Of a stretch of DNA of 64,000 nt, positions 40,777 to 49,209 are shown piece by piece (position 1 is the stretch's first letter; every line of letters starts with the position of its first letter). This DNA comes from Rhodospirillales bacterium. GTDB taxonomy: Bacteria; Pseudomonadota; Alphaproteobacteria; Reyranellales; Reyranellaceae. Where the stretch lies: NCBI GenBank assembly GCA_016699855.1, contig CP064988.1, positions 1,116,001-1,180,000 on the forward strand, in the 5' to 3' direction. The position numbers and the translations under genes were made by a program. The notes below the pieces were generated by a model. The model was not told the DNA's origin and did no database searches. It saw nothing but the letters and a program-made list of their open reading frames with translations.

Positions 40777-42141
40777 TCAGTAGGCGTACGCCTCGTACAA
40801 GCGGGAGGGGTCGCCTCCGAAGTCGCGGGCGACGCGGGTGCGCTTCTCGTCGGCCAGCGTGACGCCGCTGTCGGCGATGCGGCGTAGCGGGTCGAGATGG
40901 ATGGTCTCGTCGCGGCCGTCGGCGTCGAGGCGCGCGCGCGCCTTGAGGCCCGCGTCGGCGATGGCGACGACCTGCTTCGCCAACTCCTGGAGCGGTCGGC
41001 CGCGGAACATCGTGCGCAGGCCGTGGCGCGGATTGTCGGCGCGCAGGGCGGCGTGCTCCTCGATGGTCCAGTCCTTGACCAGGTCCCACGCGGCGTCGAG
41101 CGCGGTCTGGTCGTAGAGCAGGCCCATCCACAGCGCCGGCAGCGCCACGATCATGTCGCGCGGGCCGGAATCGCAGCCGCGCATCTCGAGATAGCGCTTG
41201 AGCCGCACCTCGGGGAACGCCGTGGTGACGTGGTCGGCCCAGTCGGTGATGCGCGCGATGTCGCCGACGTCGTTGTGGTAGTCGCCGGCCATGAACTTGC
41301 GGAACGACCGGCCGCTGAGGTCGAGGTACTCGCCGCCGCGGTAGACGAAATACATCGGCACGTCGAGCAGGTAGTCGACGTAGCGCTCGAAGCTGAAGCC
41401 GTCCTCGAACACGAAGGGCAGGATGCCGCAGCGGTCGGGATCGGTGTCGGTCCAGATATGGCTGCGGCGGCTGGCGAAGCCGGTGTCCTTGCCCTCGACG
41501 AAGGGCGAGTTGGCGTAGAGCGCGGTGGCCACGGGCTGCAACGCCAGCGACACCCGGAATTTCTTGACCATGTCGGCTTCGCCGCCGAAATCGACGTTGG
41601 TCTGCACGGTGCAGGTGCGCAGCATCATGTCGAGGCCCATCGAGCCCTTCTTCGGCATGTAGCCGCGCATGATCTTGTAGCGGCCCTTCGGCATCCAGTC
41701 GAAATCCTCGCGCCGCCAGGTCGGCGTGAAGCCCATGCCGGTGAAGCCGATGCCGAGCGGGCCGGCGACGGCGCGCACGTCGTCGAGATGCGCGTCGGTC
41801 TCGACGGCGCATTCATGCGCCGTCGCGAGCGTCGCGCCGCTGAGCTCGAGCTGCCCGCCCGGCTCCAAGGTGATGTTGGCCTTGCCGCGCAGCAGGGCGA
41901 TGACGTTGCCCTTCTCCTCGACGCGCTCCCAGCCGCGCGCGGCGATGCCGTCGAGCATCGCGCGCACCCCGGTCGGGCCGGCGTACGGGATCGGAAGCAG
42001 GGTCGCGCGCGAGAAGCCGAACTTCTCGTGCTCGGTCCCGGCCTTCCACTCGTCGCGCGGCTTGCTGCCGGCGGCGAGGTAGTCGACGAGCTGACGCCGA
42101 TCCGTGATCGGAGCGCCGCCGCCGCTCGGCGGTGCCGACAT
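40777..42141 (-). CDS. gshA: Glutamate-cysteine ligase, plant/alphaproteobacterial type
   Basis: The 454-residue enzyme catalyses the first step of glutathione synthesis. It has WKAGTEHEKFGFSRATLLPI near residue 33, MLRTCTVQTNVDFGGEADMV (substrate binding), and PALWMGLLYDQTALDAAWDL, all typical of the plant-type GCL family. GGGGGGAATCATC precedes the ATG at 42141. It lies downstream of rsmE on the same strand, with ubiA divergent beyond; this neighbourhood recurs in alphaproteobacteria. Confidence 0.96.
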   Translation of the reverse strand: MSAPPSGGGAPITDRRQLVDYLAAGSKPRDEWKAGTEHEKFGFSRATLLPIPYAGPTGVRAMLDGIAARGWERVEEKGNVIALLRGKANITLEPGGQLELSGATLATAHECAVETDAHLDDVRAVAGPLGIGFTGMGFTPTWRREDFDWMPKGRYKIMRGYMPKKGSMGLDMMLRTCTVQTNVDFGGEADMVKKFRVSLALQPVATALYANSPFVEGKDTGFASRRSHIWTDTDPDRCGILPFVFEDGFSFERYVDYLLDVPMYFVYRGGEYLDLSGRSFRKFMAGDYHNDVGDIARITDWADHVTTAFPEVRLKRYLEMRGCDSGPRDMIVALPALWMGLLYDQTALDAAWDLVKDWTIEEHAALRADNPRHGLRTMFRGRPLQELAKQVVAIADAGLKARARLDADGRDETIHLDPLRRIADSGVTLADEKRTRVARDFGGDPSRLYEAYAY

Positions 42142-42329
42142 GATGATTCCCCCCAAATCCAGCCGTCGCGGTCCCGCGCGCCAGCCGGTGCGTTCGTCGT
42201 GGTCGGGCCGTCCGGCCCGGTGTCGCGCCGTTGCTAGCAAGCCGCGACGCCGCGCTCAACCTTCCTCGCCGCGGCGGTCATTAGGTTTCCTCGCGCGATG
42301 GCGCAAGGTATCTCATCCGAGCCGAGGCG

Positions 42330-43121
42330 CTACGAGCCCGGATTGCCGCGCGACGCGGCGTAGTCGGGCCACAGCCGCGGTGTCGAACGGCGCCAGTCGC
42401 CGACGGTGGACTGCCACACCGCCAGCGCCGCCAGCGCGGCGGTGTCGGCGCGCAGGATGCGCGGCCCGAGGCCGACGGCGAGCACGCCGGGCACGTCCGC
42501 GATCCGGTCGAGCTCCTCGCGCGCGAAGCCGCCCTCGGGGCCGATAAGCGCCGCCCATGGCGCGGCGCGCGCCGACTCGTCGAGCGCCGCCAGCGCGTCG
42601 TGGATCGGCGGGCCGCCGCCGGTCTCGTCGCACACCAGCAGGCGACGCCCGGCCGGCCAGGCGTCGAGCAGACGCTCCAGCTTCACCGGCTCGCGCATCT
42701 CGGGCACCGACAGGCGCTCGGTCTGCTCGGCGGCCTCGGTCGCGGTGGCGCGCAGACGCGCCGTGTTGACGCGCTCCGCGATGGTGCGTCTCGTCAGCAC
42801 GGGCTGGAGCGCCGAGACGCCCAGCTCGGTCGCCTTCTCGACGATGAAATCGGTGCGCGTCTTCTTGATGGGCGCGAAGCACAGCCACAGATCGGGCTCG
42901 GCCGCCGGTCCGCGGCGGCGCGCGCCGACGCGCAGCGAGGCGCCGCGGCGGCCGACCGTGTCGATAGTGGCGGCGAATTCGCCGTCGCGGGCGTTGAACG
43001 GATGCGCCGCCGCGCCGGCGCCCAGCCGCAGCACGTCGCGCAGGTAGTGCGCGCGGTCGCCGTCGAGCTCGACGACGGCGCCCTCCGCCAGCGGCGCGTC
43101 GATATGGAGGCGCGGGGTCAT
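42330..43121 (-). CDS. rsmE: 16S rRNA (uracil1498-N3)-methyltransferase
   Basis: The 263-residue SPOUT methyltransferase has an N-terminal PUA-like domain (GDRAHYLRDVLRLGAGAAAH) and the knotted C-terminal domain with EKATELGVSALQPVLTRRT, WAALIGPEGGFAREELDRI and AVGLGPRILRADTAALAALA. It methylates U1498 of 16S rRNA in the assembled 30S subunit. It precedes gshA by 188 bases on the same strand and was presumably next to divergent ubiA before the IS110-type insertion. Confidence 0.95.
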   Translation of the reverse strand: MTPRLHIDAPLAEGAVVELDGDRAHYLRDVLRLGAGAAAHPFNARDGEFAATIDTVGRRGASLRVGARRRGPAAEPDLWLCFAPIKKTRTDFIVEKATELGVSALQPVLTRRTIAERVNTARLRATATEAAEQTERLSVPEMREPVKLERLLDAWPAGRRLLVCDETGGGPPIHDALAALDESARAAPWAALIGPEGGFAREELDRIADVPGVLAVGLGPRILRADTAALAALAVWQSTVGDWRRSTPRLWPDYAASRGNPGS

Positions 43122-43200
43122 GCCCGACGCTGTAGCACCACGGCGCGCCGGAGGCGACGGGGGTGGCGCTTCCGACCCCGGTCGTCATCCCCTCCCCGTC

Positions 43201-43246
43201 GTCATTCCGAGCGTAGTGAGGGATCCATGGACCGCGCCTGGATCCC
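43201..43246. repeat. 65-bp palindromic repeat, copy interrupted by IS110 element (left 46 bases)
   Basis: GTCATTCCGAGCGTAGTGAG and following bases to GCGCCTGGATCCC match positions 1-46 of the 65-bp repeat. The remaining 19 bases are found at 44420-44438, on the far side of the IS110 element. Joining both gives exactly 65 bases. Confidence 0.85.
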
Positions 43247-43284
43247 TTGCATGGTGTTTCCGCCTCGCTGGCGATGCCAGAGTG

Positions 43285-43452
43285 GCGGTGACGCGCGCCG
43301 GGGGTGGCCACCCCCGGCGCGCGTCGGCGGCGCGTAGCCCGACGGATATCCGGCGGCCCCCAGGGACCCCGACAGCGAGCATGGTGCGCGCGTCGCCTTC
43401 TTCCGCAAAGCCCGAACGGTTGGCTGGTCGCAAACCGCATGCAAGATGGGGT
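43285..43452 (+). ncRNA. Candidate bridge RNA of the IS110 element
   Basis: The region begins with a 34-base perfect palindrome (43291-43324), then a stretch with GGATATCC (43344-43351) and CAGCGAG (43373-43379), then ACGGTTGGCT (43416-43425) and GCATGCAAG (43437-43445). CAGCGAG is the complement of CTCGCTG on the right side of the target. ACGGTTG copies the right end of the element (44412-44418), and the complement of GCATGCAAG covers CTTGCATG at the left end (43246-43253). This order (5' stem-loop, target loop, donor loop) is that of known bridge RNAs. Assignment rests on these short matches, without a structure calculation. Confidence 0.6.
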
Positions 43453-43459
43453 CACGAAG

Positions 43460-44403
43460 ATGGACACGACGATAGCAGTGGCCGGCATCGACGTCAGCAA
43501 AGGCGAAGCTCGACGTCGTCATGCCGGATGGCGGCGCCTTCGTGGTGCCGCGCGACGGGCGCGGCCTGGCGGCGCTGCGCGGGCGCTGCCGGGAGGCGGG
43601 CGTCACGGACATCGCCTTGGAGGCCAGCGGCGGGTACGAGCAGGAGGTGCTGGACGGCCTCGCCGACGGCGACTGGCGGATCCACCTGCTCAACCCGCGC
43701 CGCGTGCGGCGCTTCGCCGAGGCCGCCGGCGTGCTGGCCAAGACCGATCCGATCGACGCCCGGGTGATCGCCCTCTTCACCCGGCACTTCCCGAGGCCGG
43801 CGTCGTCCGCCGGCCGCCCGGGGCGCGCCGCCTGGCCGAGTTCCTGCGCGTGCGCGCGATGCTGCGCAAGGCCGTCGACGACGCACGCAACCAGCTCGAG
43901 CACCTGCGCGAGCCGGCGTTGCGCGAACTCGTCCTCGCGCACCGCGCCGGCCTGGAGGGCCGCCTCAAGGCCCTCGACGCCGACATCGCCGCCGCGATCG
44001 AGGCCGACGGCGAATGCCGCCGCAAGGCCTCCCTCATGCGCTCGATGTGCGGCGTCGGCCCGGTGCTCGCCGCCAGCGTGCTCGCCGTGCTGCCCGAGCT
44101 CGGCTCCCTGACCCGCCGGCAGGCCGCCCATCTCGCCGGCACCGCCCCGCCGACCGCAGGAGCGGCGCCGGCCGCGCCCGCGCCACCGTCCGCGGCGGCC
44201 GCGACGGTCTCGTCGAGGTCCTCCACATGGCCGCCCTCAACGCCATGCGCTTCAACCCCGACATCAAGGCCTTCGCCGAGCGGCTCCGCGCCGACGGCAA
44301 GCCCTTCCAGCTCGTCTGCATGGCCTGCGCCCGAAAGATCGTCGTCACCCTCAACGCCATGATCCGCGACGACATCCCGTGGACGCCCCGCCTCGCCGCT
44401 TGA
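43460..44403 (+). pseudogene. IS110-family transposase with three frameshifts
   Basis: The reading MDTTIAVAGIDVSK starts at 43460; an extra G near 43504 shifts it. KLDVVMPDGGAFVVPRDGRG then continues with ALEASGGYEQEVLDGL and AKTDPIDARVIALFTRHFP (RuvC-like DEDD residues), a missing base near 43792 leads to RRLAEFLRVRAMLRKAVDDA, and a third break near 44143 leads to the C-terminal Tnp domain with HMAALNAMRFNPDIKAFAER and IVVTLNAMIRDDIPW. All expected family segments are present in order, so the element is recent or the breaks are sequencing slips. Confidence 0.88.
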
Positions 44404-44419
44404 CTTCGACCACGGTTGC

Positions 44420-44438
44420 TCGCTGCGCTCGGGATGAC
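44420..44438. repeat. 65-bp palindromic repeat, right 19 bases after the IS110 element
   Basis: TCGCTGCGCTCGGGATGAC is identical to the last 19 bases of the intact repeat at 48478-48542. It completes the half at 43201-43246. Confidence 0.85.
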
Positions 44439-44507
44439 AGTGGGGGCGAGGCCCGCGGCGTCGCGACGGTTGAGTGGGCGGCGCGCGCCGACCATGATGC
44501 GGGCGCG

Positions 44508-45461
44508 ATGACCGCCACGCCCGCCGCCGGCCACACCGACATCGATCCGCTGCACTGGACGCTGCGGCGGCTGCCGGCGTGGGCGCGGCCTTACGGGCGG
44601 CTGGCCCGCTGGGACCGGCCGATCGGCGTGTGGCTGCTGCTGTTTCCGTGCTGGTGGAGCTGGGCGCTGTTCATGCCCGACCCGCGGGCCTGCGCCGCCG
44701 GCGCGCTTGCGGCGTGCGGCGGCATGCTGGCGGGCTTCGCGCTGTTCGCGCTGGGCGCCGTCGCGATGCGCGGCGCCGGCTGCACGTGGAACGACTACCT
44801 CGACCGCGACATCGACGCGGCGGTCGAACGCACCCGCGGCCGTCCGCTGCCGACCGGCGAGGCGACGCCGCGGCGGGCGCTGGTCTGGGCGGCGGCTCAG
44901 TCCGCGGTCGGCGCGCTGGTGCTGGCGACGTTCAACGGCTTCGCGATCGCCGTCGGGCTGGCGTCGCTGCTGGTGGTCGCGGTCTATCCGCTGATGAAGC
45001 GCGTGACGTCGTGGCCGCAGCTGGTGCTGGGCTTCGCCTTCAACTGGGGCGCGCTGATGGGCGACGCGGTCGCCAACGGCCTGGTCTCGCCCGCCGCCGT
45101 CGCGCTCTACCTCGGTGGCGTCGCGTGGACGCTGGTGTACGACACGATCTACGCCATGCAGGACCAGCGCGACGACGCCATCGTCGGCGTGCGCTCGACG
45201 GCGCGGCGGTTCCAGTTCCACCCCAAGGCGTGGCTGAGCCTGTTCGCCGCGCTGACGGCGATCGGCTTCCTCGCCGCGGGATGGCTGACCGGGCTCGGCC
45301 CCCTCTTCCACGTGGCGCTGCTCATCGTCGCGGCGCATCTCGCGTGGCAAATCGCGACGGTGAAGCCGCACGATCCGGCGGACTGCCTGCGCAAGTTCAA
45401 ATCCAACCGCTGGATCGGATGGATTCTGCTCGCCGGCATCCTCGGCGGCCGCTTGGTCTGA
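44508..45461 (+). CDS. ubiA: 4-hydroxybenzoate polyprenyltransferase
   Basis: The 317-residue membrane enzyme attaches the polyprenyl tail to 4-hydroxybenzoate in ubiquinone synthesis. It has about eight helices and the first Asp-rich motif TWNDYLDRDIDAAVERTRGR, with a second acidic region YDTIYAMQDQRDDAIVGVRS. WDRPIGVWLLLFPCWWS is also typical. The start at 44508 follows the interrupted palindromic repeat closely, so the IS110 insertion may have moved its promoter further from rsmE. The next gene follows in the same direction. Confidence 0.96.
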   Translation: MTATPAAGHTDIDPLHWTLRRLPAWARPYGRLARWDRPIGVWLLLFPCWWSWALFMPDPRACAAGALAACGGMLAGFALFALGAVAMRGAGCTWNDYLDRDIDAAVERTRGRPLPTGEATPRRALVWAAAQSAVGALVLATFNGFAIAVGLASLLVVAVYPLMKRVTSWPQLVLGFAFNWGALMGDAVANGLVSPAAVALYLGGVAWTLVYDTIYAMQDQRDDAIVGVRSTARRFQFHPKAWLSLFAALTAIGFLAAGWLTGLGPLFHVALLIVAAHLAWQIATVKPHDPADCLRKFKSNRWIGWILLAGILGGRLV

Positions 45462-45505
45462 CCTTCGGCCGTTCCCAAGCCGCGTCGCGGCCTGTATCAG
45501 GCGCC

Positions 45506-46171
45506 ATGCCGAGATCGCCCGCCGACCCCGAATCGTTCATCCGCGAGCACACCGCGCTGGAGGCGCCGGCGATGGTGCCGGAGCTTCGGCTGTGGCTGGC
45601 GGCGGAGTACCTGCCGATCTGGCAGGCGACCGAGGCGTGGCTGGAGGAGCGCAACGTCGATCCGCCGTACTGGGCGTTCTGCTGGCCCGGCGGCCAGGCG
45701 ATGGCGCGCTACCTGCTCGACAACCCCGACACCGTCGCCGGCCGGACGGTGATCGATTTCGCGGCGGGCTGCGGCGTCGCCTCGCTGGCGGCGATGAAGG
45801 CGGGCGCGGCGCGCGCCACCGGCAACGACATCGATCCGATGGCCGTGGCGTCGATGCGGCTGAACGCCGAGGCGAACGGACTCGGGATCGAGACCAGCGC
45901 CGACGACTGGCTGGCCGGCGCGCCAGCGACGCCCGAGGCCGAAATCGTGATCGCGGGCGACGTCTGCTACGAGCGCGAGATGACGGCGCGGGCGATGGTG
46001 TGGCTGCGCGGCCACGCCGCCGCCGGCCGGCTGGTGCTGCTGGGCGATCCCGGCCGCAACTACTTCACCGCCGACCGGCTGGTCGAGATGGCGCGCTACC
46101 AGATCCCCACCTCGCTGCAGCTCGAGAACCGCGGCCTGCGCGAGACGGTGGTGTGGCGCGTGCTGCCGTGA
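45506..46171 (+). CDS. Class I methyltransferase, ETFB-lysine-methyltransferase-like
   Basis: The 221-residue protein has the SAM-binding motif VIDFAAGCGVASLAAMKAG (about residues 78-96), ATGNDIDPMAVASMRLNAEA and VIAGDVCYEREMTARAMVWL. The preceding PPYWAFCWPGGQAMARYLLD is typical of a group often labelled nicotinamide N-methyltransferase-like or L11-methyltransferase-like and related to mitochondrial ETFB lysine methyltransferase. The substrate is therefore likely a protein lysine, by family analogy. It lies 44 bases after ubiA. Confidence 0.85.
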   Translation: MPRSPADPESFIREHTALEAPAMVPELRLWLAAEYLPIWQATEAWLEERNVDPPYWAFCWPGGQAMARYLLDNPDTVAGRTVIDFAAGCGVASLAAMKAGAARATGNDIDPMAVASMRLNAEANGLGIETSADDWLAGAPATPEAEIVIAGDVCYEREMTARAMVWLRGHAAAGRLVLLGDPGRNYFTADRLVEMARYQIPTSLQLENRGLRETVVWRVLP

Positions 46172-46251
46172 GCGGCGCCCGCGCCACGCGGGATAACCGC
46201 GCCAACATGACGCTCGCCATTCCAGCCCTCGCCGCCTAGATTCCACATCGC

Positions 46252-46986
46252 ATGACCAAGATCTCCCCCGACGATTTCGCCGCGATCTACAAGGACTTCA
46301 ACGCCTCGGTGTCGAAGTTCGACTGCGGCAAGAAATGCTCCCCCCTCAACGGCGGCTCGCCGGTGTGCTGCTCGACGCAGGACGCGGTGCCGGTCGTGCA
46401 CAAGGCCGAGTTCAAGCTGCTGAAGGGCCGCACCGACCTGTGGAAGCGGTTCAAGCCCTACGACGCCGCGACGAAGAAGATCGTCGAGGAGCTGACCGAC
46501 GCCGCCTGCGCCATCGAGTGCAAGGGCGCGGCGTTCTGCGAGCGGAACAACCGCACCATCGCCTGCCGCGCCTTCCCGTTCTATCCCTACGTCACGCGCG
46601 AGAAGAAGGTTCTCGGGCTCAGCGTCTACTGGGTGTTCGAGGACCGCTGCTGGATGATGTCCAACATGGCGCTGGTCGAGCGCCCGTTCGTCGACGAGTT
46701 CCTGCGCGCCTTCGAGGCGATCTTCGCCAAGGACGAGGAGGAGTGGGAGACCTACGTCGATTTCTCCGCCTCGATGCGCCGCGTGTTCAGCCGCTGGAAG
46801 CGCAAGATCCCGGTGATCGGCCGCGACGGCGGGCTGCTGCTGGTCGATCCCTCGACCGGCAAGGCGCGGCCGGGCGGCGCGCACGAGTACCCGAAATACG
46901 GCCCCTTCCGCACCGAAGCCGGCTACCGCCGGGCGATCAAGGAAGCCAAGGGCGTCGTGCCGCCGCAGGGCCTGCGGCCGGTGTGA
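46252..46986 (+). CDS. Cysteine-cluster protein (YkgJ-like), unknown function
   Basis: The 244-residue protein carries a dense cysteine pattern: SKFDCGKKCSPLNGG, SPVCCSTQDAVPVV, ACAIECKGAAFCERNNRTIA and CRAFPFYPY, ending DRCWMM. Such patterns are seen in YkgJ-type zinc- or iron-cluster proteins whose biochemical role is unknown. The C-terminal half is acidic with a conserved-looking EYPKYGPFRTEAGYRRAIKE. It follows the methyltransferase on the same strand after an 80-base gap. Confidence 0.75.
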   Translation: MTKISPDDFAAIYKDFNASVSKFDCGKKCSPLNGGSPVCCSTQDAVPVVHKAEFKLLKGRTDLWKRFKPYDAATKKIVEELTDAACAIECKGAAFCERNNRTIACRAFPFYPYVTREKKVLGLSVYWVFEDRCWMMSNMALVERPFVDEFLRAFEAIFAKDEEEWETYVDFSASMRRVFSRWKRKIPVIGRDGGLLLVDPSTGKARPGGAHEYPKYGPFRTEAGYRRAIKEAKGVVPPQGLRPV

Positions 46987-47040
46987 CGCATCCGTCGCGA
47001 GGCTGACACGGCGGCGGAAAGCCTGTAGGCACGCGGCGCC

Positions 47041-47937
47041 ATGCCGCCCTCGATCCGCGTCCCCCTCGCCTGGGCGATGCTCCTCGCCATGCCGGCGTTC
47101 TTCGCCGTCAACCAGCTCGCGGCGCGCTGGGTCGATTTCGTGCCGCCGCACGCGCTGGCGCTGGGCCGCTGGGCGCTGGCCTCCCTGTTCCTGCTGCCGT
47201 TCGTCGGCGCGACCCTGTGGCGGCAGCGCGCCGCGGCGTGGCGCGAGGCGCCCTATCTGCTGGTGCTCGGCGCGCTGGGCATGTGGGTGTGCGGCGCCTT
47301 CGTCTACATCGGCGGGCGCGAGACCACGGCGACCAACATCGCGCTGATCTACGCCGCCTCGCCGGTCGGCATCGTGGTGATCGCGCGGCTGTTCCTGGGC
47401 GAGCGGCTGTCGTGGGTCCGCGCGGCGGGCGTCGCGCTGTGCCTGGCGGGGCTGCTGCTGATCATCGTCAAGGGCGAGCCGTGGCGGCTGGGCGCGGTGC
47501 GGTTCTCGACCGGCGATCTGTGGGTCGCGGTGGCGGCGTCGTGCTGGGCCGCCTACTCCGTGCTGCTGAAGCGCTGGCCGACGGCGTTCGACCCGACGGC
47601 GCGGCTGGCGCTGATCTCGGCCGCGGGCTGCGTCGTGCTGCTGCCGTTCACCGTGGCCGAGGCGGCGCTGGTCGGCCCGCCGAGAATCGACGGCGCCACC
47701 CTGCTGACGTGGGTGACGCTGGCGATCGTGCCGGGGATCGGCGCCTACGCCTGTTTCGCCTTCTGCCTGCGCGAGCTGGGCGCCGGGCGCGCCGCCGTCG
47801 GCATGTACCTGGGGCCGCTCTACACCGTGGCGATGGCGTGGGCGCTGCTGGACGAAGCGCCGCGCTGGTACCATATCGCGGGCGCGGGGCTGGTGTTGCC
47901 CGGCGTGTTCCTCGCCACGCGCGCGCCCAAAGGCTGA
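47041..47937 (+). CDS. EamA/DMT-family transporter
   Basis: The 298-residue integral membrane protein has ten predicted helices in two EamA repeats: LAWAMLLAMPAFFAVNQLAA at the start, ATNIALIYAASPVGIVVIAR in the first repeat and AAVGMYLGPLYTVAMAWALL in the second. These carriers export amino acids or other metabolites; no substrate can be assigned. It ends 35 bases before the CreA-type gene on the same strand. Confidence 0.9.
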   Translation: MPPSIRVPLAWAMLLAMPAFFAVNQLAARWVDFVPPHALALGRWALASLFLLPFVGATLWRQRAAAWREAPYLLVLGALGMWVCGAFVYIGGRETTATNIALIYAASPVGIVVIARLFLGERLSWVRAAGVALCLAGLLLIIVKGEPWRLGAVRFSTGDLWVAVAASCWAAYSVLLKRWPTAFDPTARLALISAAGCVVLLPFTVAEAALVGPPRIDGATLLTWVTLAIVPGIGAYACFAFCLRELGAGRAAVGMYLGPLYTVAMAWALLDEAPRWYHIAGAGLVLPGVFLATRAPKG

Positions 47938-47972
47938 CCCGGCCGGCGGCGCGGACTCCCCCGGAGATCGCC

Positions 47973-48449
47973 ATGCGCCACGCCATCGTCCCCGTCCTCG
48001 CCGCCGCCCTGCTGGGCGCCGCCGGCCTCGCCGCGCCGGCCGCCGCCGAGGAGATCGGCACCGCCAGCTACCAGTTCAAATGGTTCGGCCCCAACGACAA
48101 GATCCGGGTCGAGGCGTTCGACGATCCCGAGGTGCCGGGCGTCGCCTGCTACCTGTCGCGCGCCACGTCGGGCGGCGTGTCCGGCGCGCTGGGCCTGGCC
48201 GAGGATCCCGGCGAGGCCTCGATCGCCTGCCGCCAGGTCGGGCCGATCGACCGCGAGAAGGCCAAACGCCTGCGCAACGGGCGCGAGGTGTTCGAGCGCG
48301 GCGCCTCGATCGTGTGGAAGAAGACGCAGGTCGTGCGCTTCTACGACTCCAAGCGCGACGTGCTGGTCTACCTCGCCTACACCGACCGCCTGATCGACGG
48401 CAGCCCGCGCAACTCCGTCAGCGTCGTGCCGCTGGGCTGGCCGCGTTAG
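47973..48449 (+). CDS. CreA-family periplasmic protein
   Basis: The 158-residue protein has a signal peptide (IVPVLAAALLGAAGLAAPAA, cleaved after AAA) and the CreA body: IGTASYQFKWFGPNDKIRVE, FDDPEVPGVACYLSRATSGG and DRLIDGSPRNSVSVVPL. Despite an old name in catabolite regulation, the role of CreA in bacteria is undefined. GGAGATCGCC precedes the ATG. The palindromic repeat copy 3 follows its stop. Confidence 0.93.
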   Translation: MRHAIVPVLAAALLGAAGLAAPAAAEEIGTASYQFKWFGPNDKIRVEAFDDPEVPGVACYLSRATSGGVSGALGLAEDPGEASIACRQVGPIDREKAKRLRNGREVFERGASIVWKKTQVVRFYDSKRDVLVYLAYTDRLIDGSPRNSVSVVPLGWPR

Positions 48450-48477
48450 GGCGCGGCCTGGAGGCGAGCGGCCCTGT

Positions 48478-48542
48478 GTCATCCCGAGCGCAGCGAGGGA
48501 TCCAGTAGTGGCGCCTGGATCCCTCGCTGCGCTCGGGATGAC
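48478..48542. repeat. 65-bp palindromic intergenic repeat, copy 3 (intact)
   Basis: The arms GTCATCCCGAGCGCAGCGAG and CTCGCTGCGCTCGGGATGAC are fully complementary, with the shared GGATCC inside. This copy gives the reference for the site in which the IS110 element sits. Confidence 0.9.
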
Positions 48543-48702
48543 AGTGGGGAACCGGGACGTCCACGACGCCCGAAGCGCGCGAGGGGGAGGCGCGTCCACC
48601 ACGACGGCGCGCGCGAGGGGGAGACGGGGGGCGCGGGCGATGGTAAATTCGCCGTTCCTCCCACCGCGCGGTCCCGCCGCGCCCGAGCCGAGCGATCCAA
48701 CA

Positions 48703-49209
48703 ATGACCTACCGCGCCTTCGCCGCCACGCTCCTCGCCGGATTCCTGTGCGCCGGCGTCGCCTCAGCCCAGCTGCCGCCGCCCGGCGGCTCCCGCCGCGC
48801 CGCCATGGACGTGTCGGCCGAGGATCTCGCCACGATCCTGCGCGCGGAAGGCTACCAGGCGAAGATCGGCGTCGACTCCGACGGCGATCCGAAGATCGAC
48901 AGCTCGATGGACGGCACCAACTACGAGATCCTGTTCTACGACTGCACCAAGGGCGACGGCGCGCGCTGCAAGAGCTACCAGTTCTCGACCACGTTCAGCC
49001 GGCTGAGCCCGGCGCCGACCGCCGAGAGCATGAACGTCTGGAACGAGCAGAAGCGTTTCGCCCAGGCCTCGGTCAACGACCGCGGCCGCGCCCGGCTGAC
49101 GATGAACTGCAGCCCGCGCGGCACGGTCGGCGACGACAATTTCAAGCACGTGCTGAGCTGGTGGAAGGTCGCGACCCGCGAGTTCAAGCAGCACATCGGC
49201 TTCAAGTAG
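48703..49209 (+). CDS. YbjN-domain exported protein
   Basis: The 168-residue product has a signal peptide (MTYRAFAATLLAGFLCAGVA, cleaved near ASAQ) and a YbjN-like domain: VSAEDLATILRAEGYQAKIG, SMDGTNYEILFYDCTKGDGA and LSPAPTAESMNVWNEQKRFA, ending SWWKVATREFKQHIGFK. YbjN folds resemble type III secretion chaperones; function in the periplasm is unknown. It stands alone between the repeat copy 3 and a set of minus-strand genes. Confidence 0.85.
   Translation: MTYRAFAATLLAGFLCAGVASAQLPPPGGSRRAAMDVSAEDLATILRAEGYQAKIGVDSDGDPKIDSSMDGTNYEILFYDCTKGDGARCKSYQFSTTFSRLSPAPTAESMNVWNEQKRFAQASVNDRGRARLTMNCSPRGTVGDDNFKHVLSWWKVATREFKQHIGFK

Larger units (their letters stand above)
43247..44419 (+). mobile_element. 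IS110-family insertion sequence inserted in a palindromic repeat
   Basis: The element is 1173 bases long with no terminal inverted repeats, as expected for IS110. It interrupts a 65-bp repeat between repeat positions 46 and 47. The dinucleotide CT is present at both junctions (43246-43247 and 44419-44420), the core sequence type used by IS621. The layout is a 213-base non-coding left end, then a transposase gene (43460-44403) and a 16-base right end. This long left end matches IS110-group elements, which encode a bridge RNA there. The transposase has three frameshifts. Confidence 0.85.
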
